Under the pieces are notes generated by a model. The model ran no database searches. It saw only the letters and a list, made by a program, of their open reading frames with translations, and had not been told where the DNA came from. A program made the translations under genes and the position numbers. From Wenyingzhuangia sp. 2_MG-2023 (GTDB lineage: Bacteria > Bacteroidota > Bacteroidia > Flavobacteriales > Flavobacteriaceae): 64,000 nucleotides of DNA. Position 1 is the stretch's first letter; each line of letters opens with the position of its first letter. Location: positions 777,958 to 841,957 of the forward strand of contig NZ_JAUOSB010000001.1 of the NCBI RefSeq assembly GCF_030548295.1, in the 5' to 3' direction. This document shows, one piece after another, positions 8,750 through 18,084 of the stretch.

Positions 8750-8969
8750 GTGATTTGTTTAAAAATACAAAAAAAGAGTTGTTGATTAGTGAGTTAAGAA
8801 AAAAATAAGACAACTAAAGTAAAGGAATTTCTTATGGTATAGATTAACAATTGTATTGTTCTAAGCAATTTATTTTTTGTCATTTGTTATGCATTTTAGT
8901 AGTTAGTGCATTTATTTATGAAATTTATATCTAAATTAGCACTGTTCCTGCTTAAGAGGAAACCCTTAA

Positions 8970-10124
8970 ATGAAAACAATAAAAATTGTGCTTGTCTGTC
9001 TGTTAATGACAGTAAGCTTTATTTGGTGTTTTGTCTTTTTTGATCAAGACTACCAACCTACTACAGATTTTGACGAAACGGAATCTCACCTACTAGTTTG
9101 GTCTGACATTCATAAAAAAACTTATTTAAATTTTATTAAAAATTTAGCTGAAGACAATCATGTTACGGTATACGTTCCTAAGATAACCCCAAAGGAAGGT
9201 TTGTATGATACTCTTAAGGCTTTTGGTGTGAACATGGATAGTATCAAATTAGAATCTGTAATTAATGACAATATCTGGATTAGGGATTTTGGACCTGTTT
9301 TTTTAATGACTGAAAGCGGAAAAACCAAAACGTTAAGTTTTAAATATTACAATAAAAATATTTTCCCTTACGAATATCAATCTTTAACCAAAGAGAGATT
9401 GAGAGCTTCTAATATGATAGGCATTGGAGGAGCAAGGGAGCTAAATGGCAAAGGACTAGCTATATTAATTGAAAAACACGAGGAAGCTATAAATCCAACG
9501 CTCACTAAAGACGACATTGCTAGAGAGCTGAAAAAAAAATTGGGAGTAAAAAAAATAATTTGGTTAAAAAAGGGACTTCCACAAGATGAAATGTTATTAG
9601 ATACTCCGATATTTGATAATATATATACCAATGGAGCTGGTAGTCACATTGATGGTTTTTGCAGATTTATTTCGTCAAATACTGTTTTGTTAGCCCAAGT
9701 AAATCGTAATGAAATAAACTCTAATCCCATTATGAAAATAGCCAATGATCGGCTAGAAGAAAATTATAAGATCCTTAAAGATGCTTTGGATCAAGATGGG
9801 AAGTCTTTAAATATAATTAGAGTTCCCATGGCTCCACTACTAATAGAAGAAGTTAAAAACTTTAACGGAACCATGAGTTTTGTTAGGTCTAATAGTTATT
9901 TAAACTTTATTGTTACCAGGCATAAAGTTATTGTGCCAAGCTATGCACAACACATGAAAAGTGAAGATGCTATTTCTAAAGATTTAGAAGTAGAAAACAG
10001 GTTTAGAGATGTTTTTCCTGGAAAAAAAATAGTCATGTTGGATTGTGTTGACTTAAATAGATTTGGTGGTGGATTTCACTGTATAACGATAAATAAACCA
10101 AAGAAAAAGAAAAAAGTATCATAG
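8970..10124 (+). CDS. Membrane-anchored agmatine deiminase / peptidylarginine deiminase family enzyme
   Basis: Residues 3-24 form a membrane anchor or uncleaved signal. The rest matches the guanidino-group-modifying PAD_porph fold: DNIWIRDFGP with Asp106, AGSHIDGFCRF with His226 and Asp228, and GGGFHCITINKP with the nucleophile Cys371. Family members hydrolyse agmatine to N-carbamoylputrescine or citrullinate arginine. The N-terminal anchor points to the envelope, so the substrate may be an exported peptide or extracellular guanidine compound rather than the cytosolic polyamine precursor; this is an inference. The usual internal EGGN box reads IGGARE here. The gene is monocistronic. Confidence 0.85.
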   Translation: MKTIKIVLVCLLMTVSFIWCFVFFDQDYQPTTDFDETESHLLVWSDIHKKTYLNFIKNLAEDNHVTVYVPKITPKEGLYDTLKAFGVNMDSIKLESVINDNIWIRDFGPVFLMTESGKTKTLSFKYYNKNIFPYEYQSLTKERLRASNMIGIGGARELNGKGLAILIEKHEEAINPTLTKDDIARELKKKLGVKKIIWLKKGLPQDEMLLDTPIFDNIYTNGAGSHIDGFCRFISSNTVLLAQVNRNEINSNPIMKIANDRLEENYKILKDALDQDGKSLNIIRVPMAPLLIEEVKNFNGTMSFVRSNSYLNFIVTRHKVIVPSYAQHMKSEDAISKDLEVENRFRDVFPGKKIVMLDCVDLNRFGGGFHCITINKPKKKKKVS

Positions 10125-10253
10125 CGTAGATAAGCTAACACTAGTTGCTGTTTATTTTGTACCTGTTACAGATATCTTGTTTAAATATGCAATTATTGGC
10201 TGTTTTCAACTTCTTAATCATATTGAAAAATTTTAAACTGAAAGATGTGTGAT

Positions 10254-10293
10254 AAAAGAGCTGGATATCAGTAGATAGATAGCTCTTTTAATT
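10254..10293. terminator. Convergent terminator
   Basis: Arms 10254-10262 and 10281-10289 pair over 9 bp (AAAAGAGCT/AGCTCTTTT) with additional pairing possible in the loop. Short T runs occur on both strands, and genes converge on it from 10124 and 10309. Confidence 0.6.
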
Positions 10294-10308
10294 AACTAGT
10301 ATTTGGGA

Positions 10309-11079
10309 TTAAAATAAATTCTTAAAAGTGAGGTCAACGGCTAGATAATGCACATTGTTACTCATTTTTTTTCCTATTAAATCATTCATATAACCAATGT
10401 TAAAACTACATTTTTGCTCAGGAAATAGCATAGAATAGTAGAGTGTAAATCGACTATCATGATATTCCCATGTACTCCATTTGTCAGTTTTGTCGGTAGT
10501 AAACAAAAGTTCAGTTCCAAAAATTAACTTTCTTGTTTTTTGATGATTTATAAACGCACTTACTTTTCCTGCAAATCTAGATCTAAATTCTGCAGATTCT
10601 TTATAGGGTTTAAAATCAGAAAAATAAAATAAACGATATTCTGGTCTGTAAGAAAAAGAAAGATCTACTTTGTTAACCTTAGTTAGGTAATATATTCTAC
10701 CGTAAAACCTTAACTCTTGTCTAGATAGTGATTCTTTTTTGCGATATGGATTAGATGTTTCATAAAAGTTTTGCCAACTATATCTAAAAGCTCCACTGTA
10801 TTTCCAATGATTTTTAAAATGATGGGAAAACTCTTGATTAACAACATAAAGAGCATCATGATCATAAAGATTATAATTACTCGAATTGCTAGAAGAACTA
10901 TGACCAATATATGTAGTAGAACTGACTGTTTTGTTAAGATCCTGTTTTAAACCTAAAGCAAACCAGCTAACAGTGTTAACTTCTTTCCCTAATCCTGGAG
11001 GAATAATTTGAGCATTTACTATTGAGCTGTAAATAGCAATACAAACACAGATAATTATTGTTTTTCTGAAATTTTTCAT
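10309..11079 (-). CDS. Outer-membrane protein, DUF2490-like
   Basis: 256 residues with a Sec signal peptide (cleavage near VNAQ). The rest is barrel-like, with the segments YNLYDHDALYVVNQEFSHHF, RQELRFYGRIYYL and LSFSYRPEYRLFYF and a Phe-terminated C-terminus (KNLF), the usual ending of outer-membrane barrels. This fits DUF2490. It is last in the two-component operon, 5 bp after the PepSY-like gene, so it is a plausible output or sensor partner of that system. Confidence 0.7.
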   Translation of the reverse strand: MKNFRKTIIICVCIAIYSSIVNAQIIPPGLGKEVNTVSWFALGLKQDLNKTVSSTTYIGHSSSSNSSNYNLYDHDALYVVNQEFSHHFKNHWKYSGAFRYSWQNFYETSNPYRKKESLSRQELRFYGRIYYLTKVNKVDLSFSYRPEYRLFYFSDFKPYKESAEFRSRFAGKVSAFINHQKTRKLIFGTELLFTTDKTDKWSTWEYHDSRFTLYYSMLFPEQKCSFNIGYMNDLIGKKMSNNVHYLAVDLTFKNLF

Positions 11080-11084
11080 AATGT

Positions 11085-11528
11085 CTAATCTCTGGTTTTG
11101 CTTAATATTTTTCCACTTTCATCTAGAACCAAATCCCAATCGGTATTTAGTAAAGAATTAAGGTCTAGTTTGTAAACAACATAGCTGTGCGATGAGGTGC
11201 GTTCTACATCGTGCACTCTATAATTTTTGAAATTGGTTTTAATTACGTTTTGTACTTTGTCAGGAAGTTTGTTTTTAGAAATGTCTTCTTTGTGTTTTAC
11301 AATTTTACCAGTGGGTGTGTACCAAATTTCATGATCTTTATTCCAGCCGAGTTCAAATTCTACTTGATAATTAGTCCCTTTCTTTTCCCATTCCACATCT
11401 TTTGCTTTGGGGTACTTAAGATTAAAGTTGTTAAGAATTACCGAAGGGACTTTGCTTGTAAAAACGTCTTGTGCTTGTGTGTAGCTCATAGAAAATACGA
11501 CTAAAATTAATGTGATTTCATTTTTCAT
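11085..11528 (-). CDS. Periplasmic PepSY-like protein
   Basis: 147 residues with a signal peptide ending near TQAQ. It contains two PepSY-like units: one with LNNFNLKYPKAKDVEWEKKG and YQVEFELG, then one with VQNVIKTNFKNYRVHDVE. Such proteins occur beside two-component systems in Bacteroidota and are thought to modulate envelope signalling or proteolysis. It lies 61 bp after the kinase gene and 5 bp before the DUF2490 gene on the same strand, so it is part of the same transcription unit. Confidence 0.8.
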   Translation of the reverse strand: MKNEITLILVVFSMSYTQAQDVFTSKVPSVILNNFNLKYPKAKDVEWEKKGTNYQVEFELGWNKDHEIWYTPTGKIVKHKEDISKNKLPDKVQNVIKTNFKNYRVHDVERTSSHSYVVYKLDLNSLLNTDWDLVLDESGKILSKTRD

Positions 11529-11589
11529 TGTATGTATGTTTTTAAATGATACATCAAAGAAAATAGAAGAGTTTGAAAAGAATTGGGAA

Positions 11590-12879
11590 TTACTGAACGG
11601 GATGAAAATCTACTTTAAAACAATGTAGGTTGTTTTCATATTTGTAGTGAATCTGGTAATGGTATAAGTCTGTAATAGCTTTTACAATAGCTAAGCCTAG
11701 TCCTGAATTTTCGGATAAAGCATTTGATTTATGAAAACGATTAAAAATTTTATCACCTTTCAGGCTTTTGTTGATTCCCGTGTTAACTATTTCAAAAGAA
11801 GTAGAGTTGATTAGTATGTTTAACTCTCCATGATCTACATTGTGAAGGATAGCATTTTTAATAAGATTTGTAATAAGAATACGTGCTAAAGAACTATCCA
11901 TATTACTGCGTAAAATAGCATTTTGGTTAAAAGTAATGTTGATGTTTTTATAGGTTGAAAAATCACTGAGTTGCTCTAAACTTTCTTTCACAACTTTGTT
12001 AATGTTAACGGATACATTGTTGAAAAAATGTTTGTTGTCTATTTTAGAAAGTAATAATAAAGATTTGTTGAGTTGAATTAAACGTTGAACAGTTTGAAAA
12101 ACATCAGATATGGTGTTTGCTTGTTCTGTGTTTAGTTGTTCTTTTTCTAATAACAATTCTAGTTTGCTGGTTATAATAGCCAAAGGAGTTTGTAATTCGT
12201 GTGAGGCATTTCCTATAAATTCTTTTTGCTGTTCAAATACAGTTCTATTTTGTACAAGTAAATCATTAATTCCTTGTTGTAAATCTAAAAATTCTTTGGT
12301 TTGAGTATTTACGGAAGGTAGCTTTTGAGAACTTTCTAATTTGTATGTTTTTAATTGATGGAGTAGATTGTAAAAAGGATCCCATAATTTTTTTAGTACC
12401 ACATTGTTGATGAAAATAGTAGAAAAGACCAATAATAAATAAAGCCAAATGGTGTCAAACAACAATTCTTTAACCAAATCATCTTCTTCTACCATAGAGT
12501 TGGCAATGTTTAACAAGTAATATTTGTTGTGAATCTGAAAAGCACTTGTGAGCATTCTTACAGGTTCTAATTCGGGTTCTTCATCGTCAAAATCCTGCAT
12601 GTAAAGAATGGTGTCTCTGTAAATATCAGTGATCGATAAAGCTTTTTCAGAGGAAATTTCTTCAATGGTAAAAAAGCTCTCGTCAAAGTATTTTTTGGTT
12701 AAAATACTAGGATCCTTTTTTGCGTTTTGAATAACTATACGTTTGTGATTTTCTAATCCTTCATCAATACTATCTTTAATTTCTTGGAGCATGTTTAAAT
12801 AAAAAACAACAGCCCATAGCGTAATAATTAACAGTATAGAAGATGATAAATATTTGATGGATTGATTAAGAAGTTTCAC
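11590..12879 (-). CDS. Sensor histidine kinase
   Basis: 429 residues with membrane segments near residues 12-32 and 143-163, enclosing an about 110-residue periplasmic sensor. The H box is FIGNASHELQTPLAI with His227, the N box is NLIKNAILHN and the G2 box is GLGLAIVKAI. It overlaps the response-regulator stop by 4 bp (ATGA), so translation is coupled. The signal is unknown. The downstream PepSY-like and DUF2490 genes suggest an envelope stimulus. Confidence 0.95.
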   Translation of the reverse strand: MKLLNQSIKYLSSSILLIITLWAVVFYLNMLQEIKDSIDEGLENHKRIVIQNAKKDPSILTKKYFDESFFTIEEISSEKALSITDIYRDTILYMQDFDDEEPELEPVRMLTSAFQIHNKYYLLNIANSMVEEDDLVKELLFDTIWLYLLLVFSTIFINNVVLKKLWDPFYNLLHQLKTYKLESSQKLPSVNTQTKEFLDLQQGINDLLVQNRTVFEQQKEFIGNASHELQTPLAIITSKLELLLEKEQLNTEQANTISDVFQTVQRLIQLNKSLLLLSKIDNKHFFNNVSVNINKVVKESLEQLSDFSTYKNINITFNQNAILRSNMDSSLARILITNLIKNAILHNVDHGELNILINSTSFEIVNTGINKSLKGDKIFNRFHKSNALSENSGLGLAIVKAITDLYHYQIHYKYENNLHCFKVDFHPVQ

Positions 12880-13553
12880 TTTTCTACTATTTTATAACCA
12901 ATTCCATATACAGATTCAATTTTAAGATCTGCTTTAGATATTTGTAGCTTTTTTCGGATATTTTTAATTTGAGAATATACAAAATCAAAATTATCTACCT
13001 GATCTATATGGTCGCCCCAAACGTGTTCTGCTAGTGCAGTTCGCGTAATTAATCGATCTCTATTGAGTAAGAAATAATTAAGAATATCAAATTCTTTTCG
13101 GTTTAAAGGTATATTGGTTTGATTTACAAACAATAGTCTGTCTTCTATTTCTAATTTTAGATTTCCGTAAGTAATATTGTCTTTTCCGTTGAGAGTTTTT
13201 CTTCGAAATAAAACTTTTACGCGTGCATTTAATTCTGCCAAATGAAAAGGTTTGGTTAAATAATCATCGGCTCCTAATGATAATCCTTTTAGTTTGTCAT
13301 CCAAAGCATCCTTAGCAGAAATAATAATCACATTTTCACCTTTAGCTTCTTTTTTAAGATTGTTTAATATATTTAAACCATTTCCGTTGGGTAGCATAAT
13401 ATCTAGTAAAACACAGTCGTATTCATAAATAGCTATTTTGTCTATGGCTGTGTAATAATCTGATGCAGTTTCTACCAAAAACTGTTCTTTTTCTAAAGAA
13501 TCTTTGATGTTTTGTAATAGTTGAGGTTCGTCTTCTATAACTAAAATTTTCAT
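12876..13553 (-). CDS. OmpR-family response regulator
   Basis: 225 residues. The receiver domain has the acidic pair ED at 7-8, phospho-acceptor Asp51 in LLDIMLPNG, and YLTKPF with the conserved Lys. A winged-helix DNA-binding domain follows (LNRKEFDILNYFLLN and SVYGIGYKIVEK). It is the first gene of RR-HK-PepSY-DUF2490. No promoter with a full TAnnTTTG was found upstream, so expression may depend on another sigma factor or on autoregulation. Confidence 0.95.
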   Translation of the reverse strand: MKILVIEDEPQLLQNIKDSLEKEQFLVETASDYYTAIDKIAIYEYDCVLLDIMLPNGNGLNILNNLKKEAKGENVIIISAKDALDDKLKGLSLGADDYLTKPFHLAELNARVKVLFRRKTLNGKDNITYGNLKLEIEDRLLFVNQTNIPLNRKEFDILNYFLLNRDRLITRTALAEHVWGDHIDQVDNFDFVYSQIKNIRKKLQISKADLKIESVYGIGYKIVEK

Positions 13554-13630
13554 ACACTAAAGTTCAGATTGAAATTGGGAAAGAAATGGGAATTAATTTA
13601 CCTGATGTGAATTTAAACATTTTCTAAAAG

Positions 13631-13668
13631 AAAAAAGCTGAATATCTATTAAGATACTCAGCTTTTTT
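13631..13668. terminator. Terminator of the M3 peptidase operon
   Basis: Arms AAAAAAGCTGA (13631-13641) and TCAGCTTTTTT (13658-13668) pair perfectly, with a further inner 5-bp TATCT/AGATA stem. T runs exist on both strands. It sits 20 bp past the M3 peptidase stop (13689). Confidence 0.85.
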
Positions 13669-13688
13669 GATTTGTTGATGATGATATT

Positions 13689-15737
13689 TTACAACAACCC
13701 AGCTCTCTTTAACAAAGCATCTGGTTTTGGTTCATGACCTCTAAATTGTTTGTATAATTCCATCGGTTTTTGTGTCCCTCCTTGGCTCAAAACAAAATCT
13801 TTAAATTTACTAGCTGTTTCTTTGTTAAAAATTCCTGTTTCTTTAAAATATTCAAAAGCATCAGCATCTAAAACCTCTGCCCATTTGTAAGAATAATATC
13901 CTGCTGAATACCCTCCTTGAAAAATGTGTGAGAATGCTGTACTCATACAGTTTTCTGCCACATCAGGATATAATTGTGTGCTTTTAAAAGCTTCTGTCTC
14001 AAAATCCTTTACATTAATTTTTGAGTTGCCTACTGCCAAATCGCTTTCGCCGAGCGAATGCCAAGCCATGTCTAGAATTCCAAAACTTACTTGTCTAAAT
14101 GTTTGTAAACCTTCTAAAAAGTTAGAGGCTTTTTTAATTTTTTCAATCAACTCAATAGGGATGATTTCACCTGTTTTGTAATGTTTTGCAAACAGTTCTA
14201 ATGCTTCTTTTTCAAAACACCAATTTTCCATTACTTGGCTAGGCAATTCTACAAAATCCCAAGAAACAGAAGTTCCTGACAAACTAGGAAAAGTTGTGTT
14301 GGCTAACATTCCGTGTAAAGCATGTCCAAATTCGTGAAACAAAGTTGTGACTTCGTTAAAGGTTAATAAACTTGGTTTGGTAGCGGTAGGTTTGGTAAAG
14401 TTACATACAATAGAAATATGAGGTCTAGAGTTTTCTCCATCTTTTATCCATTGGCTTTTGTATCCTGTTTTCCAAGCACCGTTACGTTTACCTGGTCTTG
14501 GATGAAAATCTGCATAATAAACCGCTATAAAATCTCCGTTCTCATCGGTAACTTCATAGGTTTTTACATCTGGATGGTATTTCTGAATTGTGGTTACTTC
14601 CTTAAAATGCAAGCCGTACAATCTTTTTGCAATTTCAAAAGATCCGTCAATAACGTTTTCTAATTGGAAATAAGGTTTTAGAATTTCTTCGTCAAAGTCA
14701 AACAACTCCTGTTTTAGTTTTTCGCTGTAATAACCTCCATCCCATTTTTGCAAAATTTTGATTCCGTCTTTTTTGGTAGCAAATTCTTGTAGTTGGTTGA
14801 ATTGTTCAACAGCTTTTGGTTTTGCTTTTTCTAAAAAATCTTCTAAGAAAGTAGTTACTTTTTCTGCGGATTCTGCCATACGTTCTTCCAGCACAAAATG
14901 AGCGTGATTTTTATAGCCTAGTAATTGTGATCGTTGGGCACGTAATTTTACCATTTTCAAAACAATTTCTTCATTATTGTATTCATTGTCTTGAAATCCT
15001 TTTTTACCAGCCACAATAGACAGTTCCTTACGCAATTCTCTGTTGTCTGCATAGGTCATAAAAGGAATGTAGCTAGGATAGTCTAAGGTAAAAATCCATC
15101 CTTCTTTGTTTTTGCTTTTGGCGGTTTGTGCAGCATCTTCTATTGCTCCTTCTGGCAATCCGCTTAAGTTTTCTTTGTCGGTAATATGAAGTTCGTAATT
15201 CTGAGTTTCTGCCAATACATTTTCTCCAAAAGTCAGAGATAATTTAGAAAGCTCAGTGTCTATTGCTCTTAGCTTTTCTTTGTCAATGTCGTTTAAATTG
15301 GCACCATTGCGAGAAAAACCTTTGTATTTTTTTTCTAGCAACATCAATTCTTCAGCAGTTAATTTTAGCTCATTTCTTTGTTCGTAAATAGTTTTTACAC
15401 GTTCAAACAATTCAAAATTCAAACTTACATCGTTAGAAAAGGCTGTTAAAATAGGAGAAACCTCTTGTGCAATTTTTTGCATTTCGTCATTGGTTTCTGC
15501 GGAATTTAAGTTGAAGAAAATAGAAGAAATTCTACTTAATTTGTATCCTGAAAAATCCAAAGCTTCAATGGTGTTTTCAAACGTAGGAGCTTCAGAATTG
15601 TTGACAATTGCATCAATTTCTGCTTTAGATTCTTTGATGGCTTGTTCAAACGCAGGTTGGTAATGTTCGTTCTTAATTTGCTCAAAAGGAGCTGTAGTGT
15701 AAGGTGTGTTAAATTCTTGTAATAAAGGATTGTTCAT
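13689..15737 (-). CDS. M3-family oligopeptidase
   Basis: 682 residues, the usual size for Dcp/oligopeptidase A. The zinc site TLFHEFGHALHG has His468, Glu469 and His472, with the second Glu in a following helix. No signal peptide is visible, so it should be cytosolic and degrade short peptides, including cleaved signal peptides. It starts 7 bp after the DUF58 stop and so appears to be the last gene of the SpoIIM-to-DUF58 operon. I leave out a symbol because Dcp and PrlC cannot be separated by eye. Confidence 0.93.
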   Translation of the reverse strand: MNNPLLQEFNTPYTTAPFEQIKNEHYQPAFEQAIKESKAEIDAIVNNSEAPTFENTIEALDFSGYKLSRISSIFFNLNSAETNDEMQKIAQEVSPILTAFSNDVSLNFELFERVKTIYEQRNELKLTAEELMLLEKKYKGFSRNGANLNDIDKEKLRAIDTELSKLSLTFGENVLAETQNYELHITDKENLSGLPEGAIEDAAQTAKSKNKEGWIFTLDYPSYIPFMTYADNRELRKELSIVAGKKGFQDNEYNNEEIVLKMVKLRAQRSQLLGYKNHAHFVLEERMAESAEKVTTFLEDFLEKAKPKAVEQFNQLQEFATKKDGIKILQKWDGGYYSEKLKQELFDFDEEILKPYFQLENVIDGSFEIAKRLYGLHFKEVTTIQKYHPDVKTYEVTDENGDFIAVYYADFHPRPGKRNGAWKTGYKSQWIKDGENSRPHISIVCNFTKPTATKPSLLTFNEVTTLFHEFGHALHGMLANTTFPSLSGTSVSWDFVELPSQVMENWCFEKEALELFAKHYKTGEIIPIELIEKIKKASNFLEGLQTFRQVSFGILDMAWHSLGESDLAVGNSKINVKDFETEAFKSTQLYPDVAENCMSTAFSHIFQGGYSAGYYSYKWAEVLDADAFEYFKETGIFNKETASKFKDFVLSQGGTQKPMELYKQFRGHEPKPDALLKRAGLL

Positions 15738-15744
15738 AGATGTC

Positions 15745-17106
15745 TTAAATTAAACCTTTGGATTTTATTTCTATATATCGGTTAATGGTGTCAATGGTCA
15801 GTTCTTTAGGAGTGGTTAATATGGAATTGATTCCGTATTTGTGCAATTCTAAGACCATTTGTTCTTTGTCGTAAATAAATTTTTCTGCTATTGTTTTTTT
15901 TACAACTTCTGATTGAGAGGTTGTTTTTTGTTTTGCCAATTCTAAAACTTCAACATTTTTAAAAAAGATAACAATCAGCAAATGACTTTTGTTGATGGCT
16001 CTAAGATAGTTCATTTGTCTATCCAAAGCATCCATACTGTCAAAATTGGTGTACAAAAGTAACAAACTTCGTTGTCTAATATTTTGTCTTACCGCTCCGT
16101 ACAACACACCAAAATCGGTTTCTTCGTAATTGGTTTTTACATTGTACAAGGATTCTAAAATTAGACCCATTTGATGATTTCTTCGTTCGCAACCTACATA
16201 ATCATTCACCTTTTTTGAAAACGAAAACAAACCTACTTTGTCTTGTTTCTGAATCACCACATTGCTGACAATCAACGATGCGTTGATAGCGTAATCCAAC
16301 AAACTCAATTCGTCAAAAGGCATTTTCATAGTTCTTCCTCTGTCGATTAGCATAAATACTTGTTGGGCTTTTTCGTCGACAAATTGATTTACCATCAATT
16401 GATTTTTTTTAGCAGTAGCTTTCCAGTTGATGTCTCTAATATTATCTCCCTGAATGTATTCTTTGATTTGTTCAAACTCAAAAGAATTTCCTATTCTACG
16501 CACTTTTTTTATTCCGTAAGCGGAAGACATGCTGTTGATGGTTTTCAAATCAAATTGTTTGAGTTTTAAAAACGACGGATACGTTTTTATCATCATGCTG
16601 TTGTCTATAGCATATTTTTTAAGAATTAAATTTAAAACAGAAGAGGTGTAAATATGGGTTTTTCCAAAGTGGTATTCTCCTCGTTCGGTAGGTTTTAGTT
16701 GGTATGTAAAAACTTGAGAAGTTTGGGTCTTTAATTTTTGTAGAATAGAGAAATTACGAATTTGAAATTGATGTGGAATTTCATCAATAATCTCAATGTT
16801 TACATCTATCGGATATTTGTTTTTTACTTCTAAAGTGATGGTGTTGTCATCTCCGTTAGATAGTTTTTCAGGAACCCAGCGTTTGGCTTCTATTCCCTTT
16901 TTTTCTCTGAAAAGTATAAAAACATCCAAACCAAAAACACCTACAAAAACAGCAGTTAGTAGCTGACTAATTACAAACAATTCTTTGATGAAAAAGCTAA
17001 GCGAAAATAGTACAACCAGCCCAGACAAAATGTAAAAAAACAAGTTGCTGAGGTAGATACTTTGATAGCCTTTTTTCAAACTATTTGTAGACGTTTCTTG
17101 TAGCAT
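15745..17106 (-). CDS. DUF58 / vWA-like protein
   Basis: 453 residues. Two membrane segments lie near the N-terminus (about 20-65). The signature DUF58 block is FEFEQIKEYIQGDNIRDINW followed by KATAKKNQLMVNQF. A vWA-like region comes next (VFMLIDRGRTM). DUF58 proteins pair with MoxR ATPases, which are proposed to remodel or activate them; here the MoxR gene ends 3 bp upstream. The whole cluster is a common Bacteroidota arrangement. Confidence 0.9.
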   Translation of the reverse strand: MLQETSTNSLKKGYQSIYLSNLFFYILSGLVVLFSLSFFIKELFVISQLLTAVFVGVFGLDVFILFREKKGIEAKRWVPEKLSNGDDNTITLEVKNKYPIDVNIEIIDEIPHQFQIRNFSILQKLKTQTSQVFTYQLKPTERGEYHFGKTHIYTSSVLNLILKKYAIDNSMMIKTYPSFLKLKQFDLKTINSMSSAYGIKKVRRIGNSFEFEQIKEYIQGDNIRDINWKATAKKNQLMVNQFVDEKAQQVFMLIDRGRTMKMPFDELSLLDYAINASLIVSNVVIQKQDKVGLFSFSKKVNDYVGCERRNHQMGLILESLYNVKTNYEETDFGVLYGAVRQNIRQRSLLLLYTNFDSMDALDRQMNYLRAINKSHLLIVIFFKNVEVLELAKQKTTSQSEVVKKTIAEKFIYDKEQMVLELHKYGINSILTTPKELTIDTINRYIEIKSKGLI

Positions 17107-17109
17107 AAA

Positions 17110-18084
17110 TTAGCTTGGTATTTCGGTAGATTGAATGCTGTCTGTAATAATTTGTGCTGCGGTAATTCCTTCCATTTCTCGTTCAGGAGTTACAATTACT
17201 CTGTGTTGTAAAATAGGTACAGCTACTTGTTTAATGTCTTCAGGTGTAACAAAATCACGACCGTTGATGGCTGCAAAAGCTTTAGAGGCTTTTAACAATG
17301 CAATAGATGCTCTAGGGGAAGCTCCTAAATATAAAAAGGAATTGCTACGAGTGCTCACAACAATATCTGCTATGTATTTTATCAAATTAGGTTCTACAAT
17401 TACTTGTTTTGCCAATTCTTGATAAGCCAAAATTTGTTCTTTGTTAATGCTCTGAGAAACCAAATCTACTTTAGGTTCTTTGGCTTGGTGTTCTCTAGTG
17501 ATGATTTCAACTTCATCGTTTAGATTAGGATAATCTACTGTGATTTTGAATAAAAAACGATCCAATTGTGCTTCTGGCAATCGATAAGTTCCTTCTTGAT
17601 CTACTGGGTTTTGCGTAGCCACTACCATGTATGGAGCTTCTAAAGGAAATTCGTGACCATCAATGGTAATTTGTCTTTCTTCCATTACTTCAAACAAAGC
17701 CGCTTGAGTTTTGGCAGGTGCTCGGTTAATTTCGTCAATCAAAATTAAGTTGGAAAAAATAGGTCCTTTTTTAAATTCAAATTCTGATTTTTTCAAATCA
17801 AAAATGGAAGTTCCCAAAACATCCGAAGGCATCAAATCGGGTGTAAATTGAATTCTTTGAAAATCAATTTGTAAAGTTTTTGCCAACAATTTAGCAGTAA
17901 CTGTTTTTGCCACTCCAGGAACACCTTCTATCAACACGTGACCTTCGCACAAAAGAGCTGTCAAAAGTAAGTTGACCATGTTTTTTTGACCTACAATTAC
18001 TTTGGATATTTCTTGTTTGATGGTGTTGATGCCTTGATGTAACTCTGTCAAATCAATTCTATTTGAAAATTCTAATTCTTCCAT
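17110..18084 (-). CDS. MoxR-type AAA+ ATPase
   Basis: 324 residues with Walker A GVPGVAKT, Walker B LILIDEINRAP, a sensor-1 ATQNP and an arginine-finger region in LPEAQLDRF. MoxR ATPases act as chaperones for membrane or vWA-type partners. The gene overlaps the upstream DUF4350 gene by 13 bp and lies 3 bp before DUF58, so it is tightly coupled to both. Confidence 0.95.
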   Translation of the reverse strand: MEELEFSNRIDLTELHQGINTIKQEISKVIVGQKNMVNLLLTALLCEGHVLIEGVPGVAKTVTAKLLAKTLQIDFQRIQFTPDLMPSDVLGTSIFDLKKSEFEFKKGPIFSNLILIDEINRAPAKTQAALFEVMEERQITIDGHEFPLEAPYMVVATQNPVDQEGTYRLPEAQLDRFLFKITVDYPNLNDEVEIITREHQAKEPKVDLVSQSINKEQILAYQELAKQVIVEPNLIKYIADIVVSTRSNSFLYLGASPRASIALLKASKAFAAINGRDFVTPEDIKQVAVPILQHRVIVTPEREMEGITAAQIITDSIQSTEIPS

